A stretch of DNA of 64,000 nucleotides from CAMDBL01 sp964498125 (GTDB lineage: Bacteria; Pseudomonadota; Alphaproteobacteria; Rhizobiales; Hyphomicrobiaceae), in assembly GCA_964498125.1 (NCBI GenBank), contig CAZCGE010000123.1, positions 1-64,000 of the forward strand, read 5' to 3'. Positions within the stretch are counted from its first letter, which is position 1, and each line of letters starts with the position of its first letter. The translations under genes were made by a program, and so were the position numbers. Below are positions 1 to 9,125 of the stretch, piece by piece. The notes beneath the pieces are model-generated. The model ran no database searches. It was not told the DNA's origin and saw only the letters and a program-made list of their open reading frames with translations.

Positions 1-291
1 ACGGAGCCTGCGAAATCCCCATAGCGCCCGCTGATCCGGGTGCCCCAAACCCCGCGCCTTCCTTCCCTGGCGGCTTTCGAACGCCGGCCTCGGTGCGCGT
101 GGAGACGTCCGTGTGGCCGGCATCCGAAACCCGTCACAGCAGTTCGCCTGAGACTGCCACGCCGATCATGGTCGGTCCACCCCTGCAAGCCTCCAGTCTG
201 AGAACGAAGCGCGACCGACTTCCGCTGGACCCCAACGAGCGAGCATGCAATCGTCAGACTAAGTCCGCGAACAATGGGCCAGTAGGGTGCA
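1..291. other. no gene recognised
   Basis: Neither strand holds a reading frame that resembles a known family, and I see no RNA gene or clear hairpin. Frames that are open here are composition-driven, as expected at high GC. Confidence 0.4.
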
Positions 292-480
292 TTGTCGAGC
301 GCCAAGCTTCGTATCGTCGGCCCGGCAAATGCTGGAGGTAGACCGGAAGCCGAGCGGTTTGCGCGGCCGTCGGGCTTTTGCGTGATGTTAACTGCCAAAT
401 CGCTAGATCGACGGCGCAGGGGGATCAAGCGACGTCGAGCCAGCTCAGTAGCCTTAAGCTCATCGAAGCGGATGTGCTTC

Positions 481-990
481 ATGGCTTCCGCGCAAGCGCA
501 ACAAACTGCTCAGCCGCGGCGGCTGGCGCTGGTCGTCGACAATTCGGAGTACAGGCACGTCGCGGCACTGCAGAACCCACGCAACGATGCCAGCGACGTC
601 GCCGCCAAGCCGCGCCAGCTGAAGTTCATCGTCACCCTGCTAGTCGACGCCGAGCGTAGGGTGTTTGAGGAGAGGCTGAGCGAGTTCACCCGCACCGTCA
701 CGCCGGGAGATACCGCACTGGTTTTCTACGCTGGGCATGGCATTACCGTGAACGGCGAAAGCTTCCTCTTGCTGGTCGATGTTCCGAACTATGTCGTGCT
801 GCCGGATGGCACGCTGAGGTCGCAGCCTGTCGACGAGATGATCAAATTGGCGAGCATACGTGAGCCGGTAGCGGCGGAATGGTTGGGGTGCAAGTCGCAG
901 CGACTACGGATAGGGCGCTTGGGAAGAACCAAGCACCAGCGATATGATCAGTTGGCGGAGACTCGGGCTTGGCCAAGACGGCAGGTGTGA
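481..990 (+). pseudogene. caspase-like (peptidase C14) domain fragment
   Basis: The frame reads RRLALVVDNSEYRHV, then a degenerate NPRNDASDVAA and ALVFYAGHGITVNGESFLL. These are the first strand, the asparagine-rich helix and the catalytic-histidine loop (FYAGHG) of caspase-like peptidases of the metacaspase/p20 type. The second half of the domain, which carries the catalytic cysteine (usually in an LLDAC-like motif), is missing: after about residue 120 the sequence stops resembling the family and ends at a stop. The start at 481 follows the region where similarity begins; the frame is open further upstream (292) but with no family resemblance. No signal peptide is clear. Most likely a truncated, inactive remnant, perhaps frameshifted near 870. 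Caspase-like proteins often occur near SUMF1-type proteins, and one lies at 5504. Confidence 0.6.
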
Positions 991-1032
991 GGCTCCAGCG
1001 ATGGTCGCAGGTTAGGATTGCGTCATTCGCGC

Positions 1033-1061
1033 TTGTCGTGGCACTCGCTCACTGATTTAAT
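1033..1061 (+). promoter_or_regulatory. possible sigma70-type promoter for the TRAP operon
   Basis: TTGTCG at 1033-1038 and TTTAAT at 1056-1061 are separated by 17 bases, about 40 bases before the dctP start. Spacing is ideal but both boxes are imperfect, so this is a by-eye candidate only. Confidence 0.25.
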
Positions 1062-1101
1062 GCCGGCCAAGACATTATAAATCGGGAGAGGAGACTCGAG
1101 G

Positions 1102-2172
1102 ATGAAGCACGTCCTGCGCGGCTGTGCAGTGGCAATTGCCGCTGCCGCTCTGGCGACCGGCACTTCGGCTGACGCCGATACCATCAAGCTCAAGATCGGT
1201 GCCGGTCATGTGCCGGCTGGTCTATGGGTGCAGACGATCCGCGACTACTTCATGCCGCGTTTCGCGGAGCGGGTGGAGAAGGAGACGGGTCACAAGATCG
1301 ACTGGACCGCGGGCTGGGGCGGCTCGCTGTGCAAGATCGGCGAGTGTCTGGAGGCCGTGGAGTCCGGTCTGCTCGACATTGCCGACGTTCACGTTCCGAC
1401 CGAGCCGGCCAAACTGCTGGCCAATAATTTCACGTACTTCGCGCCGTTCGGCTCGCCCGATCCACGCGTCGTGGCAAAGGTCGTGGCCAAGATCTACGAG
1501 ACCGTGCCTGGACTGAAGAAGAACATGGAGGACCGGTACAATCAGATCTTTGTCGGCGCCGGCGTGGTCGGTAACTACGGCCTCGTCACCAACTTCAAGT
1601 GGGAGAAGGTCTCCGAGCTGAAGGGGCGCAAGATTGCTGCCATCGGCCCGAACTTCGCCTGGCTGCAGGGAACCGGCGCGGTACCGGTGCAGTCGAACCT
1701 GAACGAGGCCTACACGTCAATGCAGTCAGGCGTCTACGAAGGCTGGGTGATGCTCGCCGAGCCGATCGTATCCTTCAAGCTGAACGAAGTTTCCAAGCTT
1801 TACATGGACATGGACTACGGCGCCATTCACACCCCGCTGCTGACCATCAACAAGGATACGTGGAAGAGCCTGCCGCCGAATGTGCAGAAAATCCTGCTCG
1901 AGGTCGGCCAGGACTTCAACAAGCAGATGGGCGCGGTAACCTGGGAGAAGCAGCAGCAGTCCGTCGCCAAGCTGAAGGAGCTCGGCGTCGAGACCCGACA
2001 GGCCACGATGGAGATGAAGGTCGAATATGCCAAGCAGATCTCCAACTACGCCAAGACGCGCTTCGACGAGATGAAGAAGGCCAACCTGCCGGCGGAGGTC
2101 GTCTACGACTACGTCAAGGCGCTGAAGGCGGAAGGCCACGTCTTCCCGCGCGACTGGGAGGCCGAGCGCTGA
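1102..2172 (+). CDS. TRAP transporter solute-binding protein, DctP family
   Basis: A periplasmic solute receptor that would hand an organic acid, or similar anion, to the TRAP permease encoded next. The 356-residue length is a little above the usual 320-340. Residues 1-26 form a signal peptide with a hydrophobic alanine-rich core ending in TSADA. Typical DctP features follow: WTAGWGGSLCKIGECLEAVE near residue 70, and the hinge region LKGRKIAAIGPNFAWLQGTG near 175. A strong ribosome site (GGGAGAGGAG) precedes the ATG. The gene heads dctPQM, and a perfect hairpin at 2229 separates it from dctQ. The ligand cannot be read from sequence: the arginine that binds carboxylates in many DctP proteins was not located with confidence. 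Confidence 0.93.
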   Translation: MKHVLRGCAVAIAAAALATGTSADADTIKLKIGAGHVPAGLWVQTIRDYFMPRFAERVEKETGHKIDWTAGWGGSLCKIGECLEAVESGLLDIADVHVPTEPAKLLANNFTYFAPFGSPDPRVVAKVVAKIYETVPGLKKNMEDRYNQIFVGAGVVGNYGLVTNFKWEKVSELKGRKIAAIGPNFAWLQGTGAVPVQSNLNEAYTSMQSGVYEGWVMLAEPIVSFKLNEVSKLYMDMDYGAIHTPLLTINKDTWKSLPPNVQKILLEVGQDFNKQMGAVTWEKQQQSVAKLKELGVETRQATMEMKVEYAKQISNYAKTRFDEMKKANLPAEVVYDYVKALKAEGHVFPRDWEAER

Positions 2173-2228
2173 GCGCAGGGTAAATAGGTGGTCGCTGCGA
2201 CGGAACGCTGACGATCACCTGTTTCCAA

Positions 2229-2256
2229 AGCTGAGCGCCGCGAAAGGCGCTCAGCT
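2229..2256 (+). terminator. hairpin between dctP and dctQ, probable attenuator
   Basis: AGCTGAGCGCC and GGCGCTCAGCT are perfect 11-base arms around a GCGAAA loop, 57 bases after the dctP stop. There is no T run. In binding-protein operons such a hairpin commonly stabilises the receptor transcript or lets only part of transcription pass to the permeases. The rest of the 2173-2492 gap holds nothing I recognise. Confidence 0.6.
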
Positions 2257-2492
2257 ACTACCAAACACGACTACCGTGCAGGCTTGTTCGCGTGGCGCAC
2301 GCCGCGATGCTGGGCAAGCCGGCACAGCAACAGTGTCGGTGCGCAGCACCGTCCCGAGCAACCGGTAAGCCGTTTGCTTGTAGCATTCCCACGATGCTCC
2401 AGACAGTCAACGCAGCTTGGCCGTTGCCGCATCACGAGTGGCCACGTCACGACTTGGGACGGACCGAGAATGGAAGCAGCGGGGGACGACTC

Positions 2493-3014
2493 ATGAAGTG
2501 GTTCGACAGGCTGCTGGCCACCTGTAACAACGTCGCCAGCCTCGTTGTCGTTTTCCTGATGCTGCTGATCTCGTCGGACGTGATCCTGCGCGGCGGCTTC
2601 AATTCGCCGCTGCCGGGGGTGCCGGAGATCGTCAAGTTTGCGATTGTCGGCATGTTCTGGCTGCAGTGCGCCTACGCGCTCAGGGCGCGCAAGCATCTGC
2701 GTACGACCATTCTGCTCGGCGCTTTGCCACGACCGATGCAGGTCGGGATTCTTGTACTCAACGCCATGGTCGGTGCGGCCATGTTCGGGTTCATCGTCTG
2801 GCTCGGCTGGAACGAGACAGTCAAGACCTGGGAGATCGGCGCCTTCGAGGGGGAGCATCCCGTCCGTATCCCGATTTGGCCGCTGTGGGGCATCCTGGTG
2901 TTCGGCGCCGCCCTGACCATGATCCAGTTTCTGCTCGATATCGGTCGCTATCTGACCGAAGGACCGGCTCGAGACGAGATCTCCGAGGTGATTGATGTCG
3001 AGATCATCGAATAA
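2493..3014 (+). CDS. TRAP transporter small permease, DctQ family
   Basis: The small integral membrane subunit of a TRAP transporter: about 174 residues and four predicted membrane helices (around residues 12-35, 47-65, 85-108 and 128-150). Family-typical features are the second-helix region SSDVILRGGFNSPLPGVPEIV, written here in part as SDVILRGGFNSPLPGV, and a later ARKHLRTTIL stretch that matches the usual R-x-x-H-I/L-R pattern. The start was chosen at MKWFDRLLA because homology begins there and GGGGGA lies just upstream; the frame is open to 2292 but that extension looks nothing like the family. It lies 21 bases before dctM, so the two are co-translated. Confidence 0.88.
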   Translation: MKWFDRLLATCNNVASLVVVFLMLLISSDVILRGGFNSPLPGVPEIVKFAIVGMFWLQCAYALRARKHLRTTILLGALPRPMQVGILVLNAMVGAAMFGFIVWLGWNETVKTWEIGAFEGEHPVRIPIWPLWGILVFGAALTMIQFLLDIGRYLTEGPARDEISEVIDVEIIE

Positions 3015-3035
3015 GCGCTACAGGGGGCAATAATC

Positions 3036-4367
3036 GTGGATCCAGTGACTATCGGCGTACTCTCTGTTGTCGCGATATTTGTCGTCATCCTGCTGGGATT
3101 TCATATCGGCGTGGCGCTCGCCGCCGTCAGTTTCGCCGGCGTTTATCTGATCACCGGCAGGTTCCGAGTCGCTGCCTCCGTGCTGCAATCGACGGCGTAC
3201 AGTGCCATCAACGACTACGTATTCGCTGTGGTGCCGCTGTTCGTGATCATGGGTCTGTTCGCGACGCAGGCTGGAGCGACGCGCGATCTGTTCGACGCGG
3301 CCGAAGCGCTGATGCGGCGAGTGCGCGGCGGACTGGGTATCGCCACCGTCATCGCCAACGCCATCTTCGCGGCAATCACCGGCGTGTCGGTGGCCTCGGC
3401 CGCGGTATTCTCCAAGCTCTCGATCCCGGAGATGAATCGGCTCGGCTACAACCGCCGCTTCGGTCTCGGCATCGTCGGATCGAGCGCATTGCTCGGCATG
3501 CTGATTCCGCCATCGATCCTGATGATCGTCTACGGCGTCATCACGGAGGAATCGATCGGCCGGCTGTTTGCCGCCGGCGTCGGTCCGGGCCTCGTCGTCT
3601 CCGGCGTGCTGATCATGACCATCCTGCTATGGGTCCGCATCGATCCGAGCGTCGTCGGCAAGGAGGGACAGGCCGATATCAATGCGGCGGCGCGGGGCGA
3701 GACCTCGCGTCTGGGTGTGATCCTCAAGCTCTGGCCGATCGCAGCGCTGATCGGGCTGGTGCTGGGCGGAATCTACGGGGGTCTGTTCACGCCGACCGAG
3801 GCCGGCGCTGTCGGCGCACTCGGCGCGCTGGCGCTGATCGCGATCCGCGGTCGCTATTCGTGGGAATCGACGTGGCGGATGCTGCTGGAGACCGGACAGT
3901 CGACGGCCAGCATCTTCTTCCTGCTAATCACCGCGACCATGTATTCCAAGATGCTGACCATGTCGAAGCTGCCCGATACGCTGACCCAGTGGGCGGCGCA
4001 CCTGCAGATGCCGGGCATCGTCATCCTGCTGGTCTTCATCGTCATCCTGCTGGTGCTGGGCTGCATCATCGACTCGGTGTCGATCATGCTGCTGACGATG
4101 CCGATCATGGTGCCAATCGCCATGCAGTTCGGCTACGACAAGATCTGGTTCGGCATGATCGCGATCGTGACGATCGAGCTCGGCCTGCTGACGCCGCCGT
4201 TCGGCATGGTGGTGTTCGCCATGAAGGCCTCGCTCCCCGATGATGTCTCGGTGCAGGAGATTTTCATGGGCGTGACGCCGTTCTTCTTTGCACTGCTGCT
4301 GGCGCTGGCGATCGTCATCATCTTCCCTCAGGTTTCCCTGTTCCTGCCCAAGCTGCTGATTGGATAG
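3036..4367 (+). CDS. TRAP transporter large permease, DctM family
   Basis: The main channel subunit: 443 residues, about 11-12 hydrophobic segments, the usual DctM length. Recognisable stretches are GVSVASAAVFSKLSIPEMNR (residues ~112-131), a glycine- and proline-rich IPPSILMIVYGVITEESIGR loop, TPTEAGAVGALGALAL near 250, and ELGLLTPPFGMVVFAMK near 380, all characteristic of the DctM/DedA-like ion-transporter superfamily. Translation starts at GTG (3036) behind CAGGGGGC. With dctP and dctQ it forms a complete sodium- or proton-driven importer in the inner membrane. The gene is intact; nothing downstream appears to belong to the operon. Confidence 0.95.
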   Translation: MDPVTIGVLSVVAIFVVILLGFHIGVALAAVSFAGVYLITGRFRVAASVLQSTAYSAINDYVFAVVPLFVIMGLFATQAGATRDLFDAAEALMRRVRGGLGIATVIANAIFAAITGVSVASAAVFSKLSIPEMNRLGYNRRFGLGIVGSSALLGMLIPPSILMIVYGVITEESIGRLFAAGVGPGLVVSGVLIMTILLWVRIDPSVVGKEGQADINAAARGETSRLGVILKLWPIAALIGLVLGGIYGGLFTPTEAGAVGALGALALIAIRGRYSWESTWRMLLETGQSTASIFFLLITATMYSKMLTMSKLPDTLTQWAAHLQMPGIVILLVFIVILLVLGCIIDSVSIMLLTMPIMVPIAMQFGYDKIWFGMIAIVTIELGLLTPPFGMVVFAMKASLPDDVSVQEIFMGVTPFFFALLLALAIVIIFPQVSLFLPKLLIG

Positions 4368-4561
4368 GCCGCAACAGGCACGGTGTGATCGGTACTTTCG
4401 GCTGCGCTCGCACAGGTCGTGGTTGCTCGGTGCCGCATCGCACTGTGAGCTTGTGGCCAGATCTGGCCGCCTCATCGACCATCCCGCCGCCGGCTCGCAG
4501 GCGTGCCAGACCTGAAAGACCGTGGCCTCGCACCCTTGCGCACCCGCGATCGCCCGGCGCT

Positions 4562-4771
4562 ATGCATGCGACGGCATCGGCAGCACACTCGTTGAATTCC
4601 CTGAGCGCCAACATTGGAGCGCTACGAGCCGGCGAAGTATGTGAGGCGATCGAGGCCGCGGCAAGAAGCGGGCACCGCATAATCAAAGAGAGGTCGAAGG
4701 AACTCGTAGATGCCATGGACGCCACGCTTCGCGAACTTGATGATATGGCCCGAGCGCCCGTCGCAGTTTGA
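4562..4771 (+). pseudogene. Hpt (histidine phosphotransfer) domain fragment
   Basis: About 69 residues contain AAHSLNSLSANIGALRAGEV followed by CEAIEAAARSG. This matches the AHTLKSSSANVGA core of Hpt domains, in which the histidine is the phosphorylated residue; the usual lysine three residues after it is asparagine here. Only the second half of a domain is present. It is probably the tail of a lost hybrid sensor kinase, because Hpt domains commonly end such proteins. No kinase, receiver or response-regulator gene is nearby. It may still be translated from the ATG at 4562, but no good ribosome site is visible. Confidence 0.5.
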
Positions 4772-5030
4772 ACGATCGACCAATTAATGCGGACGCATGA
4801 TTTGCGTGTGTCATGGCAACAACGCCTTTTACTGATGTCGGGCTTTTCGCCTGCCGCGATGGCAGTTCTGCACAATAGCGGAAGGTTGTTGATTGCACGT
4901 ACCGCGCCTTGTGCAATGGCGCTTTGGGTCACGAGGAGAAACACTCGCATCGAGCAGAAATCTTCCGATTCACCCCCAATGACCTGCCGACTTGCCGCGC
5001 CGTGCAACACCACGAAACTTTCACGGCGAG

Positions 5031-5371
5031 AATCTGCAGGCCCTGCACCGCATTCGCGACCCGCTGGTCTCACAGCGAACTGGTATGATCAACCAGATTC
5101 GTGCCTTTATGATGGAACGCGGCATCGCGATGCGGCAGGGCCTGCGTTTCCTGCGCGCCGAGCTGCCGGGCATCCTTGCTACACGGGGGGGAAGTGTTGT
5201 CGCCGCACATGTTCCGCCTGATCGAGGATTTGGCCGGCGACTGGCACCGCCTCGACGAGTGCAGCGAGACACTGTCGTCCGAGATTGAAAGGATTGCGCA
5301 CGCCGGCGCGCACTGCAAACGAACAATGAGCGTGCCGGGCGTCGGCCCGATCGTGTCGAGCGCGATGGTCG
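5031..5371 (+). mobile_element. IS110-family transposase remnant, frameshifted
   Basis: Two consecutive frames together read as the middle of an IS110/IS1111-type transposase. The first (5031 to about 5190) gives LQALHRIRDPLVSQRTGMIN and QIRAFMMERGIAMRQGLRFL. The second (from about 5194) gives LSPHMFRLIEDLAGDWHRLD and then MSVPGVGPIVSSAMV, the start of the C-terminal helix-hairpin-helix segment of the family. The switch of frame near 5190 follows a run of eight G. The N-terminal DEDD-type catalytic part and everything after SSAMV are missing, and no terminal repeats were found, so the element is dead. Confidence 0.75.
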
Positions 5372-5503
5372 AACGTCGCCGCCACGCATCCTTACCCCTC
5401 GTGTGCTGGTGACACATGCCCGAACGCCAGTTGACAGACCCAGCGCAACATCACCATTCTCGTCAATCTTGCTCGTGATCACAATACTCCAGAGTGCGAG
5501 ACC

Positions 5504-6400
5504 ATGACAGCCGAGCCGACATATTCGAGTCGGTTCGAAAGGGTCGCTCGTGTGAACGGAGACCGACGCACCGTGAACTCGTGGTTGGGCCCTTTTTATT
5601 CTTGGGCTGCGGTGCTGGCCGCAACTACGATTGCTTTTGGCTCCGCACCGCACGCACAATCCCTTCCGGACGCTCAGATGGTTCGGCTCGACGGCGGTGT
5701 ATTCACAATGGGTTCCGAAACCGGTCTCGCCGACGAGCGACCACGCCATCGCGTTGAGGTGAGGCCGTTCGCGATCGATGTCCGTCCGGTGACCAATGTC
5801 GAATTTGCCGCCTTCCTCGAAACGCTCGGCGGCGGCGTGACCAACGCCCGCGGCCAGCGCCTGTTCGACGACGACGACAGCGATGCGCGCATCCACAAGC
5901 AGGAAACGCACTGGCGCGCCGATCCGGGCTGGGAGACGATGCCGGCCATCGAGATGAGCTGGTACGGCGCACGCGACTACTGCGCCTGGTTGGGCAAGCG
6001 GCTGCCCACGGAGGCGGAGTGGGAGTTCGCCGCCCGCGGCGCCACGGGCCGCACCTATCCATGGGGCGAGGCGAAGCCGGACACCACCCGCGCGCGATTT
6101 GCGTCAGGCTACAGCGCCTTCGCGCCGGTGGGCTCCTACCCGAAGGGCGCGACCCCCGAGGGTATCCGCGACCTCGCAGGCAACGTCCACCAATGGACGT
6201 CGTCTATTGCGCTGCCCTACCCGTACCGCTCCGACGACGGCCGCGAGGATCCCGACCGGCTTACGGACCGCGTCACCCGCGGCGGCGCCGCCGACACGGC
6301 AGCTGAGACACTCAGGGCGGCATGGCGCGGCGCCGCCGTCTCGCGCAACGCACGGGCCGGCCACCACAACATCGGTTTCCGCTGCGCACGCGATGGTTGA
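5504..6400 (+). CDS. SUMF1/FGE-like domain protein (EgtB/PvdO superfamily)
   Basis: 298 residues. A hydrophobic segment at residues 32-50 followed by a signal-like APHAQ suggests secretion or anchoring to the outer face of the inner membrane. From residue ~58 it has the full SUMF1 fold signature: MVRLDGGVFTMGSE, a central MSWYGARDYCAWLGKRLPTE, WEFAARGATGRTYPWGE, RDLAGNVHQWTSS, and the terminal HHNIGFRCARDG. The two active-site cysteines of true formylglycine-generating enzymes are not present in the region before GFRCA. Sulfatase activation is therefore unlikely, and no sulfatase gene is nearby. Proteins of this kind also serve as ligand-binding or enhancer domains. Ribosome site weak; start not certain. 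Confidence 0.8.
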   Translation: MTAEPTYSSRFERVARVNGDRRTVNSWLGPFYSWAAVLAATTIAFGSAPHAQSLPDAQMVRLDGGVFTMGSETGLADERPRHRVEVRPFAIDVRPVTNVEFAAFLETLGGGVTNARGQRLFDDDDSDARIHKQETHWRADPGWETMPAIEMSWYGARDYCAWLGKRLPTEAEWEFAARGATGRTYPWGEAKPDTTRARFASGYSAFAPVGSYPKGATPEGIRDLAGNVHQWTSSIALPYPYRSDDGREDPDRLTDRVTRGGAADTAAETLRAAWRGAAVSRNARAGHHNIGFRCARDG

Positions 6401-6686
6401 GGCAGTGACGGCGGTCATTCGGAGGCCGAATAACCCGCAGCTCAACCAATCATGTCGATGCCTATCAGGACGCTGTCCATCGGCCACGGGTCACGACCGA
6501 CGGAAAACCAACTCGTCGCTATCTGAATGTCCATACCCGATAGCTGCCAAACTCATGCAAATTATCAGCTCATCCTCCAGCTTCGAGCCTGCGCATGCAG
6601 GGGCTTGCGCTTCCTGTTGACAATACTTGCCGCCATGGCGGAAGCTCCTGCGGCTGCCGAAGAGCAGTCGAGCGGAGGAAGCCCCC

Positions 6687-7604
6687 ATGAATCCAAGATA
6701 TGCCGTTTTCGGATCGGTTGCTGCCGCGTGGTTGATTGCGTTTGGTGCCGGCGCGGCCACCGCCCAGCAGAAAATCCTGATCGCGGCCGTATTCGCCAAC
6801 CAGACCAATCAGGCCTGGATCGCCACGGCCGATGGCGTGCGCGGCGAAGCCAGCAAGCGTGGCTATGATCTGCTGCTCACCGACGCCCGCGACAACATCG
6901 CCAAGCAGCTCTCCGACGCAGAGGACGCCATTACGCGCGGCGCGAAAATGATCCTGCTGATCGGCGTCGATCAGGGGGCGGCGCAGATCATCCGCAACGC
7001 CAACGAGCGTAAGGTGCCGGTCATCAACATCATGCGTAATTACCCGGGCCAGATCGTCAGCTACGTCGGCGTCGACAACGAGCGTGTTGGCGAGGCCATG
7101 ATCGAGTGGTGGGCAAAGCAGCTGAACGGTCGGACCGCGGAAACCATGGTGATCACCGGCACGCCCGGCGCTGCGTCTTCGGTCGATCGTGAAAAGGGTC
7201 TCAACGCATTGCTCGCCAAGCATCCCAACATCAAGATCGTGGCGCGACAGGCCGGGTTCTACGATCGTGCCAAGTCGTTGCCGGTCGCCGAAAATATGCT
7301 GCAGGCGAACGCCAAGGCGGAGGCCATCATCGGCTTCAACGACGAGATTGCCATGGGCGCGCTGGCTGCCGCCAAAGCTCAGAATCGGAAGCTTGTGATC
7401 ACCGGCACGGACGGCAACAAGGACGCCCTGCTGGCCATCAAGAGCGGTGAGATCACCATGAGCATTGTCTTCGACCTGCGCGAGGCAGGCCGGCTGGCGG
7501 TGGAGACGGCGGATGCGCATCTGAAGGGCCAGCCCGCGCAAAACCGGATCGATCTGCCGATCAACTTCGTGACGAAGGACAACGTCGACCAGTTCATTCG
7601 CTGA
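6687..7604 (+). CDS. sugar ABC transporter substrate-binding protein, RbsB-like
   Basis: A periplasmic sugar receptor of the Peripla_BP_4 family: 305 residues, signal peptide at 1-25 ending in GAATAQQ, then KILIAAVFANQTNQAW as the first strand. Other marks are RGAKMILLIGVDQGAAQ, the YVGVDNERVGEAM strand that is typical of ribose/xylose-type receptors, and a late NDEIAMGALAAAK helix. The start at 6687 is set by GGAGGAAG at ideal spacing; the frame is open 20 codons further but without similarity. It is the first gene of a receptor-ATPase-permease-dehydrogenase unit ending at 10956. The substrate is likely a pentose, polyol or similar, judged only from the family and the adjacent SDR. Confidence 0.92.
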   Translation: MNPRYAVFGSVAAAWLIAFGAGAATAQQKILIAAVFANQTNQAWIATADGVRGEASKRGYDLLLTDARDNIAKQLSDAEDAITRGAKMILLIGVDQGAAQIIRNANERKVPVINIMRNYPGQIVSYVGVDNERVGEAMIEWWAKQLNGRTAETMVITGTPGAASSVDREKGLNALLAKHPNIKIVARQAGFYDRAKSLPVAENMLQANAKAEAIIGFNDEIAMGALAAAKAQNRKLVITGTDGNKDALLAIKSGEITMSIVFDLREAGRLAVETADAHLKGQPAQNRIDLPINFVTKDNVDQFIR

Positions 7605-7616
7605 GCCGGTGGTGCA

Positions 7617-9113
7617 ATGGCCTCGCAACACGGCGGCCCCGTTCTCGAACTTGTTGATATCGTCAAGGCCTATCCTGGCGTGCAGGCGCTGAAGGCCGTG
7701 TCACTCAGCCTGCACGCTGGTAAGGTGCATGCGCTTGTCGGCGAGAACGGCGCCGGCAAGTCGACCCTTGTCAAAATCCTAGGGGGCGTCGAACAGGCCG
7801 ACACCGGCCGGCTTCTGTTGGCAAGCAAGGCCGCGACGCTGACAAGTCCGCTGCAGGCGCGGCGGGCCGGCATCGCGGTTGTGCATCAGGAACTCAGCCT
7901 GCTGCCACTCATGACCATCGCCAGCAACCTGTTGCTGGGCCGCGAGGAGCTAGTTGGCCGCTTTGGCGTCATAAGCCCGTCCACCGGCCGCCGCATCGCA
8001 CGCAAGATGCTCGAACGCCTTGGCCTCACCCATGATCCCGATAGGCTCGTTGGGGACCTGCCTGTTTCGGAGCAGCAACTCGTCGAGATCGCACGCGCGC
8101 TCAGCGAAGATGCAAAAGTCATTCTAATGGATGAGCCGACGGCCGCGCTGACGGAAGTCGAAGCCGCGGCGCTCTTTGCCAAGATCGAAGAGCTGAAAGC
8201 GGCCGGTGTCGCCATTCTCTACGTCACGCATCGCCTGGACGAGGTCAAGCGGCTGGCCGATCAGATCACAGTGCTGCGTGATGGGGCGCGGGCCGCCAGC
8301 GGACCGGCTGTGAGCTACAGCGTTGAGCAGATCATCACCGCCATGGTTGGCCGTACGATCAGCGATCACTATCCCAAACGCGAGGCGCGCGAACTTGGCG
8401 ATATGCTCTTGGACGTGGACGATGTTGCCGCCGCCGACTGCGGCGGCCAGGTGCGCGTGCGCGCCGGCGAGATTGTCGGCCTTGCAGGCCTGATCGGTTC
8501 CGGGCGCTCGGAATGGGCGCACGCTCTCTTCTGCGGCGGCCTGAAGGGGAATATCCGGCTGCGCGGGCAAGCCGTTCGAATAACATCTCCACATGCGAGT
8601 CGGCAGCTCGGGATTGGCCTCGTGCCAGGTGACCGCAAAACGCAGGGACTGTTCCTCGACCTCAATGTGCGCGAGAACTTGACGATCACGCTGCTCGATC
8701 GGCTCGCTGGGCCGCTGGGTACATTGCGGCCGGCACGCCTCGCCGAAACTGCGAGTGCGTTGATTGCACAGCTTGGCATCCGCTGTGCCAATGATCAGGT
8801 GGCGGTCCGCACGCTCAGCGGTGGCAATCAGCAGAAAGTCGCGATGGCGAAGTGGCTGGCACGGGAGTGTGATGTTCTGATCATGGACGAGCCGACACGG
8901 GGCATCGATGTCGGCGCCAAGGAAGAAATATACCGCCTCATTCTGCAGATCGCTCGGGCTGGCAGAGCGGTCATTCTGGTCTCATCGGAAATGCCCGAGC
9001 TGCTGTCGCTCTGCGACCGCATCTACGTGATGCGGAAGGGGCGGTTCGTGGCCGAGCTGGAAGCACGGCGAACGAGCCAGGAGCAACTCATCGCGCTCGC
9101 CTCGGGCGGGTAG
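7617..9113 (+). CDS. sugar ABC transporter ATP-binding protein, RbsA/MglA-like (two nucleotide-binding domains)
   Basis: 498 residues with two fused ABC ATPase domains, as in RbsA, XylG and MglA. The first domain has Walker A GENGAGKST (~residue 44), the signature-like PVSEQQLVEIA, and Walker B VILMDEPTAALTE. The second domain has a degenerate Walker A (GLIGSGRSE), as is normal for this family, a proper LSGGNQQKVAMAKW signature and a Walker B VLIMDEPTRGIDVG. It would energise import through the permease encoded next. The gene starts 12 bases after the receptor stop and ends 12 bases before the permease start, so it is mid-operon. Confidence 0.95.
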   Translation: MASQHGGPVLELVDIVKAYPGVQALKAVSLSLHAGKVHALVGENGAGKSTLVKILGGVEQADTGRLLLASKAATLTSPLQARRAGIAVVHQELSLLPLMTIASNLLLGREELVGRFGVISPSTGRRIARKMLERLGLTHDPDRLVGDLPVSEQQLVEIARALSEDAKVILMDEPTAALTEVEAAALFAKIEELKAAGVAILYVTHRLDEVKRLADQITVLRDGARAASGPAVSYSVEQIITAMVGRTISDHYPKREARELGDMLLDVDDVAAADCGGQVRVRAGEIVGLAGLIGSGRSEWAHALFCGGLKGNIRLRGQAVRITSPHASRQLGIGLVPGDRKTQGLFLDLNVRENLTITLLDRLAGPLGTLRPARLAETASALIAQLGIRCANDQVAVRTLSGGNQQKVAMAKWLARECDVLIMDEPTRGIDVGAKEEIYRLILQIARAGRAVILVSSEMPELLSLCDRIYVMRKGRFVAELEARRTSQEQLIALASGG

Positions 9114-9125
9114 GCGGGAGGACGC

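Noticed and set aside
292..480. N-terminal extension of the caspase-like fragment frame
   Set aside because: Open frame only; arginine-rich, no family similarity and no ribosome site.
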